NCBI GenBank assembly: GCA_965644315.1
Contig: CBFFRQ010000068.1
Coordinates: 558,001-622,000 of the forward strand
From: Caecitellus pseudoparvulus
Lineage: Eukaryota; Bigyra: Bicosoecida
DNA: 64,000 nt
Direction: 5' to 3'
Below, one piece after another: positions 22,451-32,518 of the stretch (the stretch's first letter is position 1; each line of letters begins with the position of its first letter). The notes under the pieces are model-generated. The model worked only from the letters and a program-made list of their open reading frames with translations. It was not told the DNA's origin and did no database searches. The position numbers were made by a program, and so were the translations under genes.

Positions 22451-25400
22451 ATGGCGTTGTGTCCCAACCGCTGTGGCAGCCTGCTCAACGTGTTGTTTGC
22501 TCTTGCTTTTCTGGGCTTCTTCGCTTACTCGGGTAACCAGGTAGGAGAGCCCATGAGCCTGCGAAAGGTCCAAAAGGTGGCTCAATTACCGCTCCCGATT
22601 GCGCTCCAGATTGTTCACGTCATCTCACCACCGGCAAGTGCCAGCGGCTCTGGCACCATCAACCCCACCTGGAAGGTGCGCCATGCACTGAGGGGTGCAT
22701 TTCGCCGTGCTCAACTTCCACGCGTGTTCCGTACAGGTTGGAAGCCCGGTTCAGGTACTGGCCGCCCTGAGCACGCAGGCGACCAACGTCTCGCCTGAAC
22801 GCCTTCACTCAGCTGTCGTCGTGTTGAACGCCTCGTCAAGTTATGACTATGCCAGAGAGTCCCAAGCTGCCATTGACATAACTCTGGCACTCCCTCTTCA
22901 CGGGAAATTTCAGCCATCAAACCTGCTGCCTGGAGACTTGCCTGATCCGCACATCGACTCAGTGGCGCCCCCACCAGGGTCGCGCCAGGCCAAGGAAGCC
23001 TCCCGACTTCAAGCCTCCCTTCGCAGTGGTCATGCAGTGTTCTTGTGGGTTTGGCTTCAGCAGTTGGGTGGGACTTCACACCCGCGCTTGACGTCCGTCG
23101 TGCCCCTCATGATTCGCAAACCGTTCAAGCCGCCAGCTCACCGCAGCAAGCTGTGGGAGGCGGACCCCTCAGCTTGGCTAGGCTTTCGTCTTCTGGCATC
23201 TGTCCCGCCACCACCTGCCTGGTGGCCTGCAGAAGGCGCTGATACAGCCCAGTGGCTGGGTGCGGCAGACATTCGCGTATCCGTGGACACAACGCGGTAT
23301 CCGGCTGGAATGGCAGGCATGAATCCCTTCCAGCGCTCCCTGCTGTCTCAGAACCTGGTACATGCAGAGGGCTATGCACCCGCGCTCTCAGTCAACTCCA
23401 TCCGACCAGTGGCAGAGCGCAGGCGCTGGGCGCTGGCGGCCAACTCCAGCGCTGTGGCGCTGCCGCTGCACATCACAGCAACCTTCACTTCTCCGCAGCA
23501 GGCAAACCTGCTGCATATCATGGACGCCAGTCTCTCACAGCAGCAGGATCAGATGGGCCTGGCAGACTCTGACACGGACGATGTTGTGCGGCTACTGGTG
23601 GATACGCCGCTGTGGCTGTTGGGGCTGACCTTCCTCATTTCAGCCGTGCACCTCTGCCTTGACGTGCTGGCTTTCGCCAACGATGTCAGCTTTTGGAGTG
23701 CTGTGTCAACTTCCACCCTTTCCCGTCTCTCCTTGCGAGCGCTGGCTGCTGACCTGCTGTGCCAGAGCATCGTGGGGGCGTACCTGTGGCAGAATGCGGC
23801 CTCTGTCTTGCTGCTCATCCCAACCGCCCTTGGCATCGCTGTTGGAGCGTGGAAACTGTCCAAGACCCTTGCTAGTAGTCAAGGTGCTTCTTTCACCACC
23901 CCGGCCACGCCAAGTCAGCGGTACGATGCGGAGGCGGCGCAGTACATGCTATGGCTCCTTGCGCCGCTGTTGCTTGGTTGGGCAGCGTTTGCGTTGATTA
24001 TGAATGGTGCGTGCCTTTGCTCCGATGCCTCCACTTTCGCCAATGACGAGGAGGTAAAAGGGCTGACCAGTGGCAGCCACCTTGCGCTTGCAGCCTTGCT
24101 TCCCCTGCTCGTGTGTCTTGTGTTTACTGTTGTGTGTTGCTGCTGACAAGCTGGGTGGCGAAAACAGGCCACTGTGTGCGTGCTGACAGAAAGGCAAATC
24201 TGAGGCGATAAACTTAAATCCTGCCGGAAGCCAAGAATCAGCGTACTCTACTCAGCACCCCCGCCCTTCCCGCCCTTGCAGAACACCAAGGCTGGGGAGA
24301 CTATGCGCTGAGCACGGCAGTGGCGGCGGTGTACGCCTCCGGGTTTGCGCTGGCCTGCCCCCAGTTGCTCATCAACTACCGCCTAAAGTCTGTGGCGCAC
24401 ATGCCTTGGTCTGTGCTGTTCTACCGCTGGTGCAGCGTTTGCATTGGTGAGATGCGCCGGTGCCTGCCGAAGCCAAGCTGCGCCACCCATGCATGTGCCA
24501 CCCTTGCTGCCCACTTGCGCAGACGATGTCTTTGCATTCATCATCAAAATGCCGACATTGCACCGCCTTTCTGTGTTCCGTGACGACGTGGTGTTCCTCC
24601 TGTACCTGGCTCAGCGCTGGTACTACCCAGTTGATTCCGGGCGCACTGCCACCGTGACAGGGGAGGGGGAGCTGCCCCCACCCGCGGAAGCTGGACCCGC
24701 AAGCGATCATCCAAAGCCAAGGAAGGGTGCGTGCTCCGCAAGGGAAGCCTACGCGACGCTGTTGACGTCAGATTCGTTCCTGCCTGGGGTGCAGGCACTA
24801 GCGTTCAGCCTGCGCCGCTTTGACTCCACCAGGCCTCTGCTGGTGCTGCACACGCCAAGTGTCAAGCGCCACACACGCATTATGTTGTCCAGACTGCAAG
24901 GCGCGCAGTTAGTGCCAGTGGATGACATCCCCTGTCCACATGCGGAGCAAGTGCATGTGGACGGGTGGGTGAACTCTGGCTACACCAAGCTGCACATTTG
25001 GAGTCTCACTGACTGGCATCGCATCGTGTACCTGGATGCGGACACGCTTGTCATGGCTGACATATCTGATTTGTTCACCTGCCCCACCCCTGCAGCAGCT
25101 CCAGACGTCTTCCCTCCGGATAAGTTCAACGCTGGGGTACTTGCCATCACGCCCAGCACATCAGAGTTCGAGCGGCTGCGACGGGCAGTGCCCACAGCGC
25201 CTTCACACGATGGCGGGGACACAGGATTCTTGAACAGCATGTACCCTGGCTGGTTCTCGGGGGCAGAGGGTCACCGGCTGCCCTTCGGGGACAATGCCCA
25301 GCGCATCTTGCACTGGTTCACTGCCGAGCAAGCGCCTGGGTACTGGGAGGCTGTGCAGCCGCTCCGGGTGCTGCACTTCAGCAGCTCGCCAAAGCCCTGG

Positions 25401-25544
25401 GAAGGCGAGGGCGCCCGGCGCAAGGGGGAGCTGGAGATGCTCTGGTGGCGGACGTGGATGGCAAGCAAAGTGCCACCCGGGTTGGGGCAGCTTCTGGCGG
25501 GCGGAGGCGATGGCTCCGCGCCGCAGACAAATTCGTCAAAATGA
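22451..25544 (+). CDS. CLPTM1-family membrane protein fused to a GT8 glycosyltransferase
   Basis: About 893 aa from four exons: 22451-22675, 22737-24006, 24282-24446, 24523-25544 (introns 61, 275 and 76 nt, GT-AG, frames joining exactly). Residues 1-595 are CLPTM1/CLPTM1L-like: an N-terminal hydrophobic anchor, a large domain, then the family hallmarks DTPLWLLGLTFLISAVH, LAFANDVSFW, GWGDYALS, LLINYRLKSVAHMPW, DDVFAFIIKMP and LAQRWYYPVD. Human CLPTM1L is reported as an ER scramblase for GlcN-PI in GPI synthesis; CLPTM1 affects GABA-A receptor trafficking. After a ~30-residue linker, residues ~625-860 form a GT8 domain like plant PGSIP7/8: DxD motif in YLDADTL near 725, FNAGVLAI near 755, GDTGFLN near 784, LPFGDNAQR, and HFSSSPKPW near 838. 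Both parts lie in one uninterrupted final exon, so the fusion is not a splicing guess. Which side of the membrane the GT8 faces is unresolved. Confidence 0.85.
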
Positions 25545-25639
25545 AACCCATCTAGCGCCTGCCGTGCATCTCCCACGAGCTGATGTATCAGTGAAGCACC
25601 CACGCCTTCGCTGCAAGTCCTCCCGCTTGAGCCAGCAAG

Positions 25640-26731
25640 ATGGCCGAATCGCGAGCAAAGCGCCGCAGGATGAGGCAGGAGGACGAGGACATTGGCCAGG
25701 ATGCTGCCGATCTCGCAGAGGAGATGGCGGCCGCTGGATTGGTCGCAGTTGTGCCGGGGAAAGTCGTGAACAACGTCGTGCGTGAGGGTGCTACGAGTGT
25801 TCCGTAGGGGTGCTTTCAGCCAATTTCCGCTCCCCACGCCGTCGCTCAGGCTGGCCTGAAAACCGCTCTGCGGGGCTTCCGCCAAAAGCTTCCCTGGATG
25901 GAGCGCTTGGATGTCACGTCAGGCGATCCTCTTGTCGTGCCTGATGTCAACGATGACCTCCAGCGCGAGCTGCAGTTGTGAGTGGCAAGCTGCCTGGCAC
26001 GCCTGCTAGTTCCTGGCTCAACCCTGCACGCTGCGCCCTGTTCTGCGCCTTTCCCCAGCTACAACCAGGCCCTGGCAGCAGTCAAGGCCGCTCGTACCGA
26101 GTGGGACCGCTTGGGCCACGTGCACTTCCGTCCAGACGACTACTTTGCGGAGATGCTCAAGTCAGACTCCCACATGACGAAGGTGAAGAAGCGCCTGCTT
26201 GCGGAGCAAAAGCGCATGGAGGCGTTCGAGGAGCGTCGGCGAGGCCAGGCGGCGCGCAAGTTCTCCAAGGCTGTGCAAGCCGAGCGCACCAAGTCCCGCG
26301 CTGCAGACAAGAAGAGCAGCATGGCAGCTATCGACGCCTGGCGCAAAACCAAGGCGAGTCGAGGCGGTGCGGTCGTGGACGAGGCGTCCTCTGCGCAGCT
26401 GGAGGCCATGCTGTCCAGCACAGGCCACGACATCAAGGCACCTGCAGTGGCAGCAGCACCCAAGCGTGGCGAGCCTGCGGGCAAGCCACGTTCCGCTGAA
26501 GCAGCGCGCCGGGCGGGTCGGCGCAGCTACAAGAATGCCAAGTACGGCTTTGGGGGCAAGAAGCGATTCGCCAAGAGCAACGATGCGAAGAGTTCCAACG
26601 ACCTGAGTGGCTTCAGCAGCAGCGCCAACCGAGCACTGCCTCGTGGCTTCAAGGGGACTCGCAAGCCCAGCGCATCTGGTGCTGCTCGACCTGGCAAGCG
26701 CAGGCGCGCAGCCATGCGGGGGGGCAAGTGA
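25640..26731 (+). CDS. EBP2: rRNA-processing protein EBP2
   Basis: A nucleolar factor for 27S pre-rRNA processing and 60S subunit assembly (human EBNA1BP2). About 312 aa from exons 25640-25777, 25850-25977 and 26059-26731 (introns 72 and 81 nt; donors GTGCGT and GTGAGT). The start ATG 25640 opens with a basic MAESRAKRRRMRQ followed by an acidic stretch. The core has the family pattern: VNNV-AGLK, WMERLDVT, DDLQRELQFYNQAL, RPDDYFAEMLKSDSHM near residues 115-130, then a long basic helix and a Lys/Arg-rich tail ending KRRRAAMRGGK that would serve as nuclear/nucleolar signal. It lies 95 bp after the CLPTM1-GT8 stop on the same strand and converges with HPPD. The length is typical of the family. 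Confidence in the assignment is high because the RPDDYFAEM motif is diagnostic. Confidence 0.92.
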
Positions 26732-26774
26732 GCTCGTCAGGTGCGGGCTGATGGCAGCCCGGTTCGCTGTGCAG

Positions 26775-26790
26775 TGCATTGGGGCATGCG
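26775..26790. terminator. Candidate shared 3'-end motif, EBP2 / HPPD
   Basis: TGCATT followed four bases later by GCATGC, in the 115-bp gap between two convergent stop codons; it reads as GCATGC...AATGCA on the other strand. Confidence 0.5.
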
Positions 26791-26846
26791 GGTGGCGCAG
26801 GGAGGCGCCGCTGGGCTCGCCATGCGCCACTTAACACCGATCCGCC

Positions 26847-28260
26847 TCAAACCAGGTTGCCTCGCTTGGCCTGCTCCCGTTCGATGGCTTCGAAGAGGGA
26901 CTTGAAGTTGCCTGCACCAAATCCTTGGTTACCTTCGCGCTGAATGACCTCCAGGAACACTGTGGGGCGGTCCTGCAGAGGCTGCGTGAACAGCTGCAGC
27001 AGGTATCCCTTGTCATCGAAATCCACTAGGATGTTGAGGGACTGAATCACGGCCAGATCCTCCTTGACCTTCACGCCTGCCGCGTCCATGCGCGCCTGCA
27101 GGGAGGCATAGTAGCTCTCGGGCACCTTGAGGAAGGACACGCCACGAGCGCGCAGGTGTGTGATGGCGTCGATGATGTTGTCCGTGCGCAGGGCAATGTG
27201 CTGCACACCCTTGCCACCATAGTGCTCCACGTACTCCTGGATCTGGCTCTTGCGCTTGCCAGCCGCAGGCTCGTTGATGGGCATCTTGATCACCTCGTCG
27301 TGGTCAGCCATGACGATGGAGCGCAGGCTGGAGTACTCGGTGTGGATCTGCTTGTCATCCACGCTCCAGAAGCGGTGGAACTGCAGCACCTTCTCGTAGT
27401 ACTCCACGACGGGCAGCATCTGCTGGTCGGGCATGTTGCCCACGACGTGGTCGATCACGCCCAATTTGGGGGAAGGCGTCACGCCAGCCAGGGGGTCCGT
27501 GGACTCCAACACCTTGAACCCAGGCAGGAAGGGGCCAGTGTACCCCGCCCGCTGCACAAAGGTGTGCACGGTGTCGCCGTACGTCTTGACGGTGGCCAAC
27601 ACCACGGTGCCGTGCTCGTCGCTCAGCTCGGCAGGCTCCCGCACCACCTCGGCGCCACGCGCCACGGCGCTCTCAAACAGCTTGCGGCAGTCCGTCACGG
27701 CAAAGGCGACGTCCTTCACGCCATCGCCGTGCTGGGCCATGTGCTCACCCATGTCAGCACCCAGCACCGGCTTCTGGGTCTCCTTCGGGTTGAGGGGGGA
27801 GCTGAACGCGAACAGGATCTGGGCAGCAGAGAAGCAGGCAGAGGCGGGGTGAAGGCATTCGTGGCGGGCAGGGAACACTGGCGCTGCACAGGGCCACGCA
27901 CGTCTCCCTGGCGCACCACCCATGTGGCACAGTCACGGTTGCCCGTCTCCAGGCCACTGTATGCCACTGGCTCGAAGCCAAAGCGCACGACGTACCAGCT
28001 GGCTGCGCACGCGTTCGGGCGATGGCCGAGTGAGGTGCACGTGACACGGGGCCAGCTTTCCCTCGCAATGAAGAACGCACCTGTCATCTTGGCGTTGCCA
28101 ACCCACCAGTGGACGTGGTCGAAACCAGTGAAGGAGCCATAGTCAGGCTGTGAAGCGGGGCACAGCGGCAGGTCAGACATGCATGCTGGCTGCATCGCAA
28201 GTGCAGTGCACTTGCAGGGCCGGCACGTACCTTGGGGCCGGTGGACTCGTAGGAGGTCAT
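26847..28260 (-). CDS. HPD: 4-hydroxyphenylpyruvate dioxygenase
   Basis: Converts 4-hydroxyphenylpyruvate to homogentisate in tyrosine breakdown, and in algae also feeds tocopherol/plastoquinone synthesis. About 389 aa from four exons: 28260-28231, 28147-28081, 28002-27902, 27818-26847; introns 83, 78 and 83 nt, all GT-AG with exact frame joins. Both vicinal-oxygen-chelate domains are present. The Fe(II) ligands fit: His in [11 protein letters not shown], His in [10 protein letters not shown], Glu in FLEVIQREG; the substrate-pocket [15 protein letters not shown] near the C-terminus is intact. Sequence such as [25 protein letters not shown] and [11 protein letters not shown] resembles animal/fungal HPPD rather than plant plastid enzymes, and no transit peptide is seen, so a cytosolic enzyme is likely. 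The start is ATG 28260 ([10 protein letters not shown]), in good CCCACC context. Divergent from the cyclophilin, convergent with EBP2. Confidence 0.95.
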
Positions 28261-28608
28261 GGTGGGCACTGGAGTGGCAAGGCGGGGGCTAGAAGGCAGG
28301 CTCGTGTGCTAGCGCGGCGGTGAGTCTTCTGTGGTGCTTGGAATGTAGATTGCGGCTCCGCTCTTCCGGTGCTGCCGACACGCTGATGTCTGGCGTGCTG
28401 ACGATGATGGGCCCGAGCAAGGACCGCCGCGTGCTCAATCTTCTGCTGCTTCGTTCAACCCGCCGTGCACGCTTACCAACATCCACCGGAAACCCTGCCC
28501 GTCTCCCCCACTGGAACCCGCTCACCTGTTCTTTTCCGTGCGTGCCAGCGCCGTTCGCTGGCCAGTGCAGGCGCGGCATTCACCCCCCGGCGTCTCTCTC
28601 CACAGACA
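28261..28608. promoter_or_regulatory. Divergent promoter region, HPPD / cyclophilin
   Basis: A 348-bp gap between genes transcribed away from each other. I see no gene, tRNA or clear core element in it. Confidence 0.45.
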
Positions 28609-29358
28609 ATGTTGGCACGTGCAGCAAGCATGGGCATCGCTACTGCCGGCGTGGCAGCTGCTGGCTTCAGCTTTGTGCGCTGCGCCAGCACCGCCGCGGC
28701 GACACAGGTGCGTAGTACAGGCGCGCGGAAATTGGGCGCCTGTGCAGGCCCCGCATCCAGCCCTGCGGCGCTCCCTGCAGGTGTTCCTTGACGTGAAGGT
28801 GGGCAAGGAGGAGCCTGGGCGCATTGTCTTCAAGCTGTACGGCGACGTCCCTAAGACTGTGAGTAAGCCCCCTGTTCGCTGTCGTGCCTGGCCCTTTGCA
28901 CACGTCACTGGCGCCACGCACAGGCTGAGAACTTCCGCGCACTGTGCACGGGCGAGAAGGGCGTGGGCAAGAGTGGCAAGCCTCTGCACTTCAAGGACAG
29001 CGCCTTCCACCGCGTAATCCCCGGGTTCATGTGCCAGGGCGGCGACTTCACCCGCGGCAACGGCACCGGCGGCGAGAGCATTTACGGCGCCAAGTTCGAG
29101 GACGAGAACTTCATCCACAAGCACACCAAGCCAGGCCTGCTGTCCATGGCCAACGCCGGCCCTGGCACCAACGGCTCCCAGTTCTTCATCACCACCGCGC
29201 CCACGCCCTGGCTGGACGGCGGGCACGTTGTGTTCGGGGAGGTCGTGTCCGGCATGGACACGGTGGAGGCCATGGAGGCGCAGGGCAGCCCCAACGGCAC
29301 CCCCCGCCAGCCCATTGTCATTGTGGACTGCGGAGAGGTGACTGAGGACCGGGCCTAA
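28609..29358 (+). CDS. Cyclophilin-type peptidyl-prolyl isomerase, probable mitochondrial
   Basis: Catalyses cis-trans isomerisation of X-Pro bonds. About 203 aa from exons 28609-28707, 28781-28858 and 28924-29358 (introns 73 and 65 nt). Residues ~34-200 are a full cyclophilin A-like domain: [16 protein letters not shown] with the catalytic Arg, [34 protein letters not shown], and the drug-contact Trp in [12 protein letters not shown]. The first exon ([25 protein letters not shown]) is Arg/Ala-rich, lacks acids and is separate from the catalytic domain, so a mitochondrial presequence is likely; a signal peptide is the alternative because the segment is fairly hydrophobic. Typical cyclophilin A is about 165 aa, and the extra length is all N-terminal. 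The stop codon overlaps the palindrome that begins at 29358. Confidence 0.93.
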
Positions 29359-29369
29359 ATGCATGCATT
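29358..29369. terminator. Candidate shared 3'-end motif, cyclophilin / armadillo
   Basis: Perfect 12-bp palindrome AATGCATGCATT, starting at the last base of the cyclophilin stop and lying 53 bp past the armadillo gene's stop on the other strand. Confidence 0.55.
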
Positions 29370-29422
29370 CCGCTGCTCCCACACGGACAGCACCCCCCCC
29401 AAATGACCTGCAGCGGGGGAGG

Positions 29423-30498
29423 CTACTTGTGCCGGGTTGCCCCCCCCTCTCCACCTGCAGCAGCTGCTGGAGACCTGTTAGCGCTCGCACGGAGGTTGGC
29501 CAGGGCGCGGTTGGACTGTTGTGACACCTTCTCCAGAGAGTGGCCTGCCATGGCCAGCAACACCTCCGTGCCGCCCAGCTTCAACAGGCACTCTTTGTTG
29601 GCGGAGTCCACGCTGAGGTTGCGCAGGGCTCGTGCACACTGTGCCAGGAGCTCCCCATCCTGGGTCCCCTGCGCAGCAGCCAGGATCGGCTCCAGCCCCC
29701 CCTGCTCCCCGATGCTGCGTTCATTGTCATCGTTCACCGCCAGGTTTGCCAGGGCGGCGATGGCTTCCAGCCGCACTTTGGCATGGGGGGAGGCGGCATG
29801 CTGGATGAGAGGTGGAATGCCTCCCGCGGCAGCGATGCTGGCCTTGTTGTCTGAGTTGACACCCAGGTTGGCCAAGCCCTTGGCAGCTTGCTGCACTACT
29901 TTCTCCGACGTGCTGCCCAATAGCTTCACCAAGATGTCAATGCCGCCCTCTGCCGCAATGCTGGCTTGGTTGTCGGGGCTCACGCTCAAGTTGGCCAGGG
30001 CGTGCGCCGCCAAGCGCTGCACTTCTGTGTCTGGGCTTTCAGCCAGCGGCAGCAGCAGCTCCAGGCCGCCCAGCTTCACGATTTGCTCCCTCCGCTCGGC
30101 TGCGCAGGGGGGGGGCGAGCTCAATGAACAGCTGCAAGGTGGGGCGCTGCACCAGGCTTCCGTACGCTTCACTGCTTCGTTTGCTGTGACAGGCAGGCGA
30201 TGAAGGGGCTGTGACCAGCTTGAGGCGGCAGGCGGTAGCACATGCACTTACCCAGCCGCTCCGCGACAGGCCGCTGCAGGCCAGAGTGTGTGTCTTGTGC
30301 ATACACAATGAGGCGTTGCAGGTGCACCTTCATCACCTCCGCAAAGTCGCCCCCTGCGCGCACGAGGGAAGCAAACGTGTGGCGTTGGCACGCTGCCTGC
30401 ACCACCGGGCCCTGCAAGGTACCTTGCATGCTGGGCGTCTTCCCCACATCCCGCCCATCACTTGCAGATCCAGCAGCTGAGCTGGATGAAGACCCCAT
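29423..30498 (-). CDS. Armadillo-repeat protein, possibly N-myristoylated
   Basis: About 307 aa from exons 30498-30252 and 30099-29423. The 152-nt intron (GTAAGT...CTGCGCAG) is phase 1 and joins VAERL to AERREQIVKLGG. Exon 2 encodes five or so armadillo repeats with the usual ALANLSVSPDNQASIAAEGGI, GLANLGVNSDNKASIAAAGGI, ALANLAVNDDNERSIGEQGGL and ALRNLSVDSANKECLLKLGG pattern. Such repeats form a protein-binding superhelix. The N-terminus MGSSSSS fits the myristoylation rule (Gly2, Ser6), as in yeast Vac8, so membrane attachment is plausible but unproven. No other domain is present, and binding partners cannot be inferred. A run of nine G (30107-30115) lies in the acceptor region and could confuse assembly, but the chosen splice does not depend on its length. 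Divergent from RPN9 and convergent with the cyclophilin. Confidence 0.82.
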
Positions 30499-31092
30499 GG
30501 TCTCCCTACCCGCCCCACGTTGGGGTGCGAATCAGTGATGAAGCCCCTGCGGAAATCGCTTTGAAGCCTTGCGCAGCACACGGCCTTCCCAGCAGGTAGC
30601 CCGGGTCAAGGCTTGGAACTGCAATGCTGCAGGGATAGCAAAAGCAGGCTAAGGTCTCGCACATTATGTTGTCGCCTTGATTTGCCCCGGCGCCGCAGCT
30701 GATCTGTGGGACTAGCGCTTCGGGTCAGCGTCATCTTGCCGCACTGCACGTGGAGCAGCATGAGCTGGACGTGAACGCTCAGATACGCACTCTGTGTGGC
30801 GTGATGAATCAGTCCCTGTCAGTGCAGCCCAGTCAGGCGAAGGCTTGCAGTCATCTGCACGCATCTAGAGCAGACAAGCAGGTGCCTTCCCCGTCACACC
30901 TCCTGGTGCACAAATCCAAAATATCTGACGAGTAGCCTCGACAGCTCACCTCAACAGGAGCTGCTTCGTTGCAAGTGGTGTCTGCCCAGTCCCCTTGCCT
31001 GCTGCAGACCCAGGGACAAACAGGCCTGCCTGCCGTCAGCAGGGCACAGCTCGCGCTTCGTCCCCAGTTCCACTAAGCACTCAGGACTGAAC
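30499..31092. promoter_or_regulatory. Divergent promoter region, armadillo / RPN9
   Basis: A 594-bp gap, the longest divergent gap in the window. A 61-codon open frame (30750-30935) looks like chance. No tRNA, repeat or clear core promoter seen. Confidence 0.4.
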
Positions 31093-32497
31093 ATGGCAGC
31101 TGGGGAGTTTTTGGAGACGCAGGCTGCATTGCATCCGGAGCTGGAGGCAGAGTACTTCGAGTTCAGGAAGCTGTTTAACCGCAAGTGCGTTGGCGTTGCG
31201 GAATTGGAGGCTGAAACGCCATCAACCCGCACGTGAAGAGCCGAAGCACGATGCCTGCATTGCTGCCACGCAGACTGTGGCACCAGCTGACAGTTGCTTT
31301 GGTGGAATTCACTGGCTCGCCCCAGAACAGCAAGGGGCAGAACTTTCTTGAGGTGCGCAGCAGGGCAGTCGCCGTCCTTCCCCACCACGCCAGCGTGCAC
31401 TGTCTGCCTTGCTGCTTCACAGCTGTATGAAGGGTTCGTGACGAAGTTTGCGCACAGGCTGAACCAGCTGGAGCTCACCCGTGTGACCGTGGCAGCAAGC
31501 TCACAACTGACTCCCTCCACACCGCCCTCTGCCACTGGTGCGTCGCGTGGTCCTGAGGCTGCACACCCCCTCATTGGCAGTGGCCTGGTGCCTTGCTCTG
31601 TGCGCAGAGCTGCAAGCTGGAGTAGAGTTCTTGGATAAGGCACGAGAGAAGCGTGGGGAGATCGGGGAGGAAGCATGGATCGTGCTGAGCATGGAGTCCG
31701 CCGCCCTGCGCATGGCAGGTGGAGGGGGCGGCTTGACGGAGGGCAAGGAGCTGATGGAAGAAGCCAAGGGCGCCCTAGAGGCACTGGCGTCAGCTGCACC
31801 CCTCGTGCACAGCACGGCATACCGAGTCGCTGCCGAGTACCACAAGCGCGTGGGGCCAGCTGAGGCGTTCTTTACTAACGCGCTGCTGTTCCTGAGCCAC
31901 ACGCCACAAGCGTCCCTGCCGCCGGCAGTTGCCGCAGACTGGGCAGCCTCCCTGGCCATGGCTGCTTTGGTGGGCAAAGACGTCTTCAACTTCGGGGAGA
32001 TCGTGGAGCACCCGATCCTGGCCGCTCTGGAAGGCACCCCAGATGCGTGGCTGACGGACCTGCTGGTGGCATTCCAGACCGGCGACATTGACTCCTTCAA
32101 CGCGCTGGTGTCGGACAACACAGAGGCGTTCCACGCCAACGCCGCCTTGCAACAGGGCCAGCAAACCATGAAGGAAAAGCTGACGCTGCTGTGTGTCATG
32201 GAGCTGGCTGCGAACCTGCCTGCCTCCCAGCGAACCATCCCCTTCGCCACCATCGCTGAAGCGACACGCCTGGGCCTGGAGCAGGTGGAGTGGCTGCTCA
32301 TGCGGGGCATTTCACTGGGCCTGATCAAGGCCACCATGGATGAGGTGGCGCAAACCGTCTCCATCACGTACGTGCGCCCCCGGGTGCTGCACCAGCCCCA
32401 AATCGCAGCACTGCAAGGCAAGGTGGCAGATTGGGCTGCACGTGTGAAGACCACCCTGGTCAGCGTGGAAGAGCAGACTGGCGAGTTGTTCACGTGA
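31093..32497 (+). CDS. RPN9: 26S proteasome lid subunit RPN9 / PSMD13
   Basis: Non-catalytic lid subunit of the 19S regulatory particle, needed for lid assembly. About 391 aa from four exons: 31093-31184, 31274-31352, 31423-31537, 31608-32497 (introns 89, 70 and 70 nt; donors GTGCGT, GTGCGC, GTGCGT). Family features in order: FRKLFNRKLWHQLTVALVEF, LYEGFVTKFAHRLNQLEL, the helical repeat region, VYNFGE-like VFNFGEIVEHPIL, and the PCI/winged-helix end with RTIPFATIAEATRLGLEQVEWLLMRGISLGLIKATMDEVAQTV and VRPRVLHQPQI. Length matches human (376) and yeast (393). The third exon boundary is the least firm because of low conservation around SQLTPSTPPSAT. The stop lies only 21 bp from the stop of the convergent Hook-type gene, so the transcripts must overlap. 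Confidence 0.93.
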
Positions 32498-32501
32498 CGC
32501 A

Positions 32502-32513
32502 GCAATGCATTGC
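32502..32513. terminator. Candidate shared 3'-end motif, RPN9 / Hook-like
   Basis: Perfect 12-bp palindrome GCAATGCATTGC filling over half of the 21-bp gap between two convergent stop codons. Confidence 0.6.
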
Positions 32514-32518
32514 CAGAA

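Noticed and set aside
30107-30115. Possible frameshift at a nine-G run in the small armadillo gene
   Set aside because: A 152-nt intron with good donor and acceptor explains the change of frame without any error.
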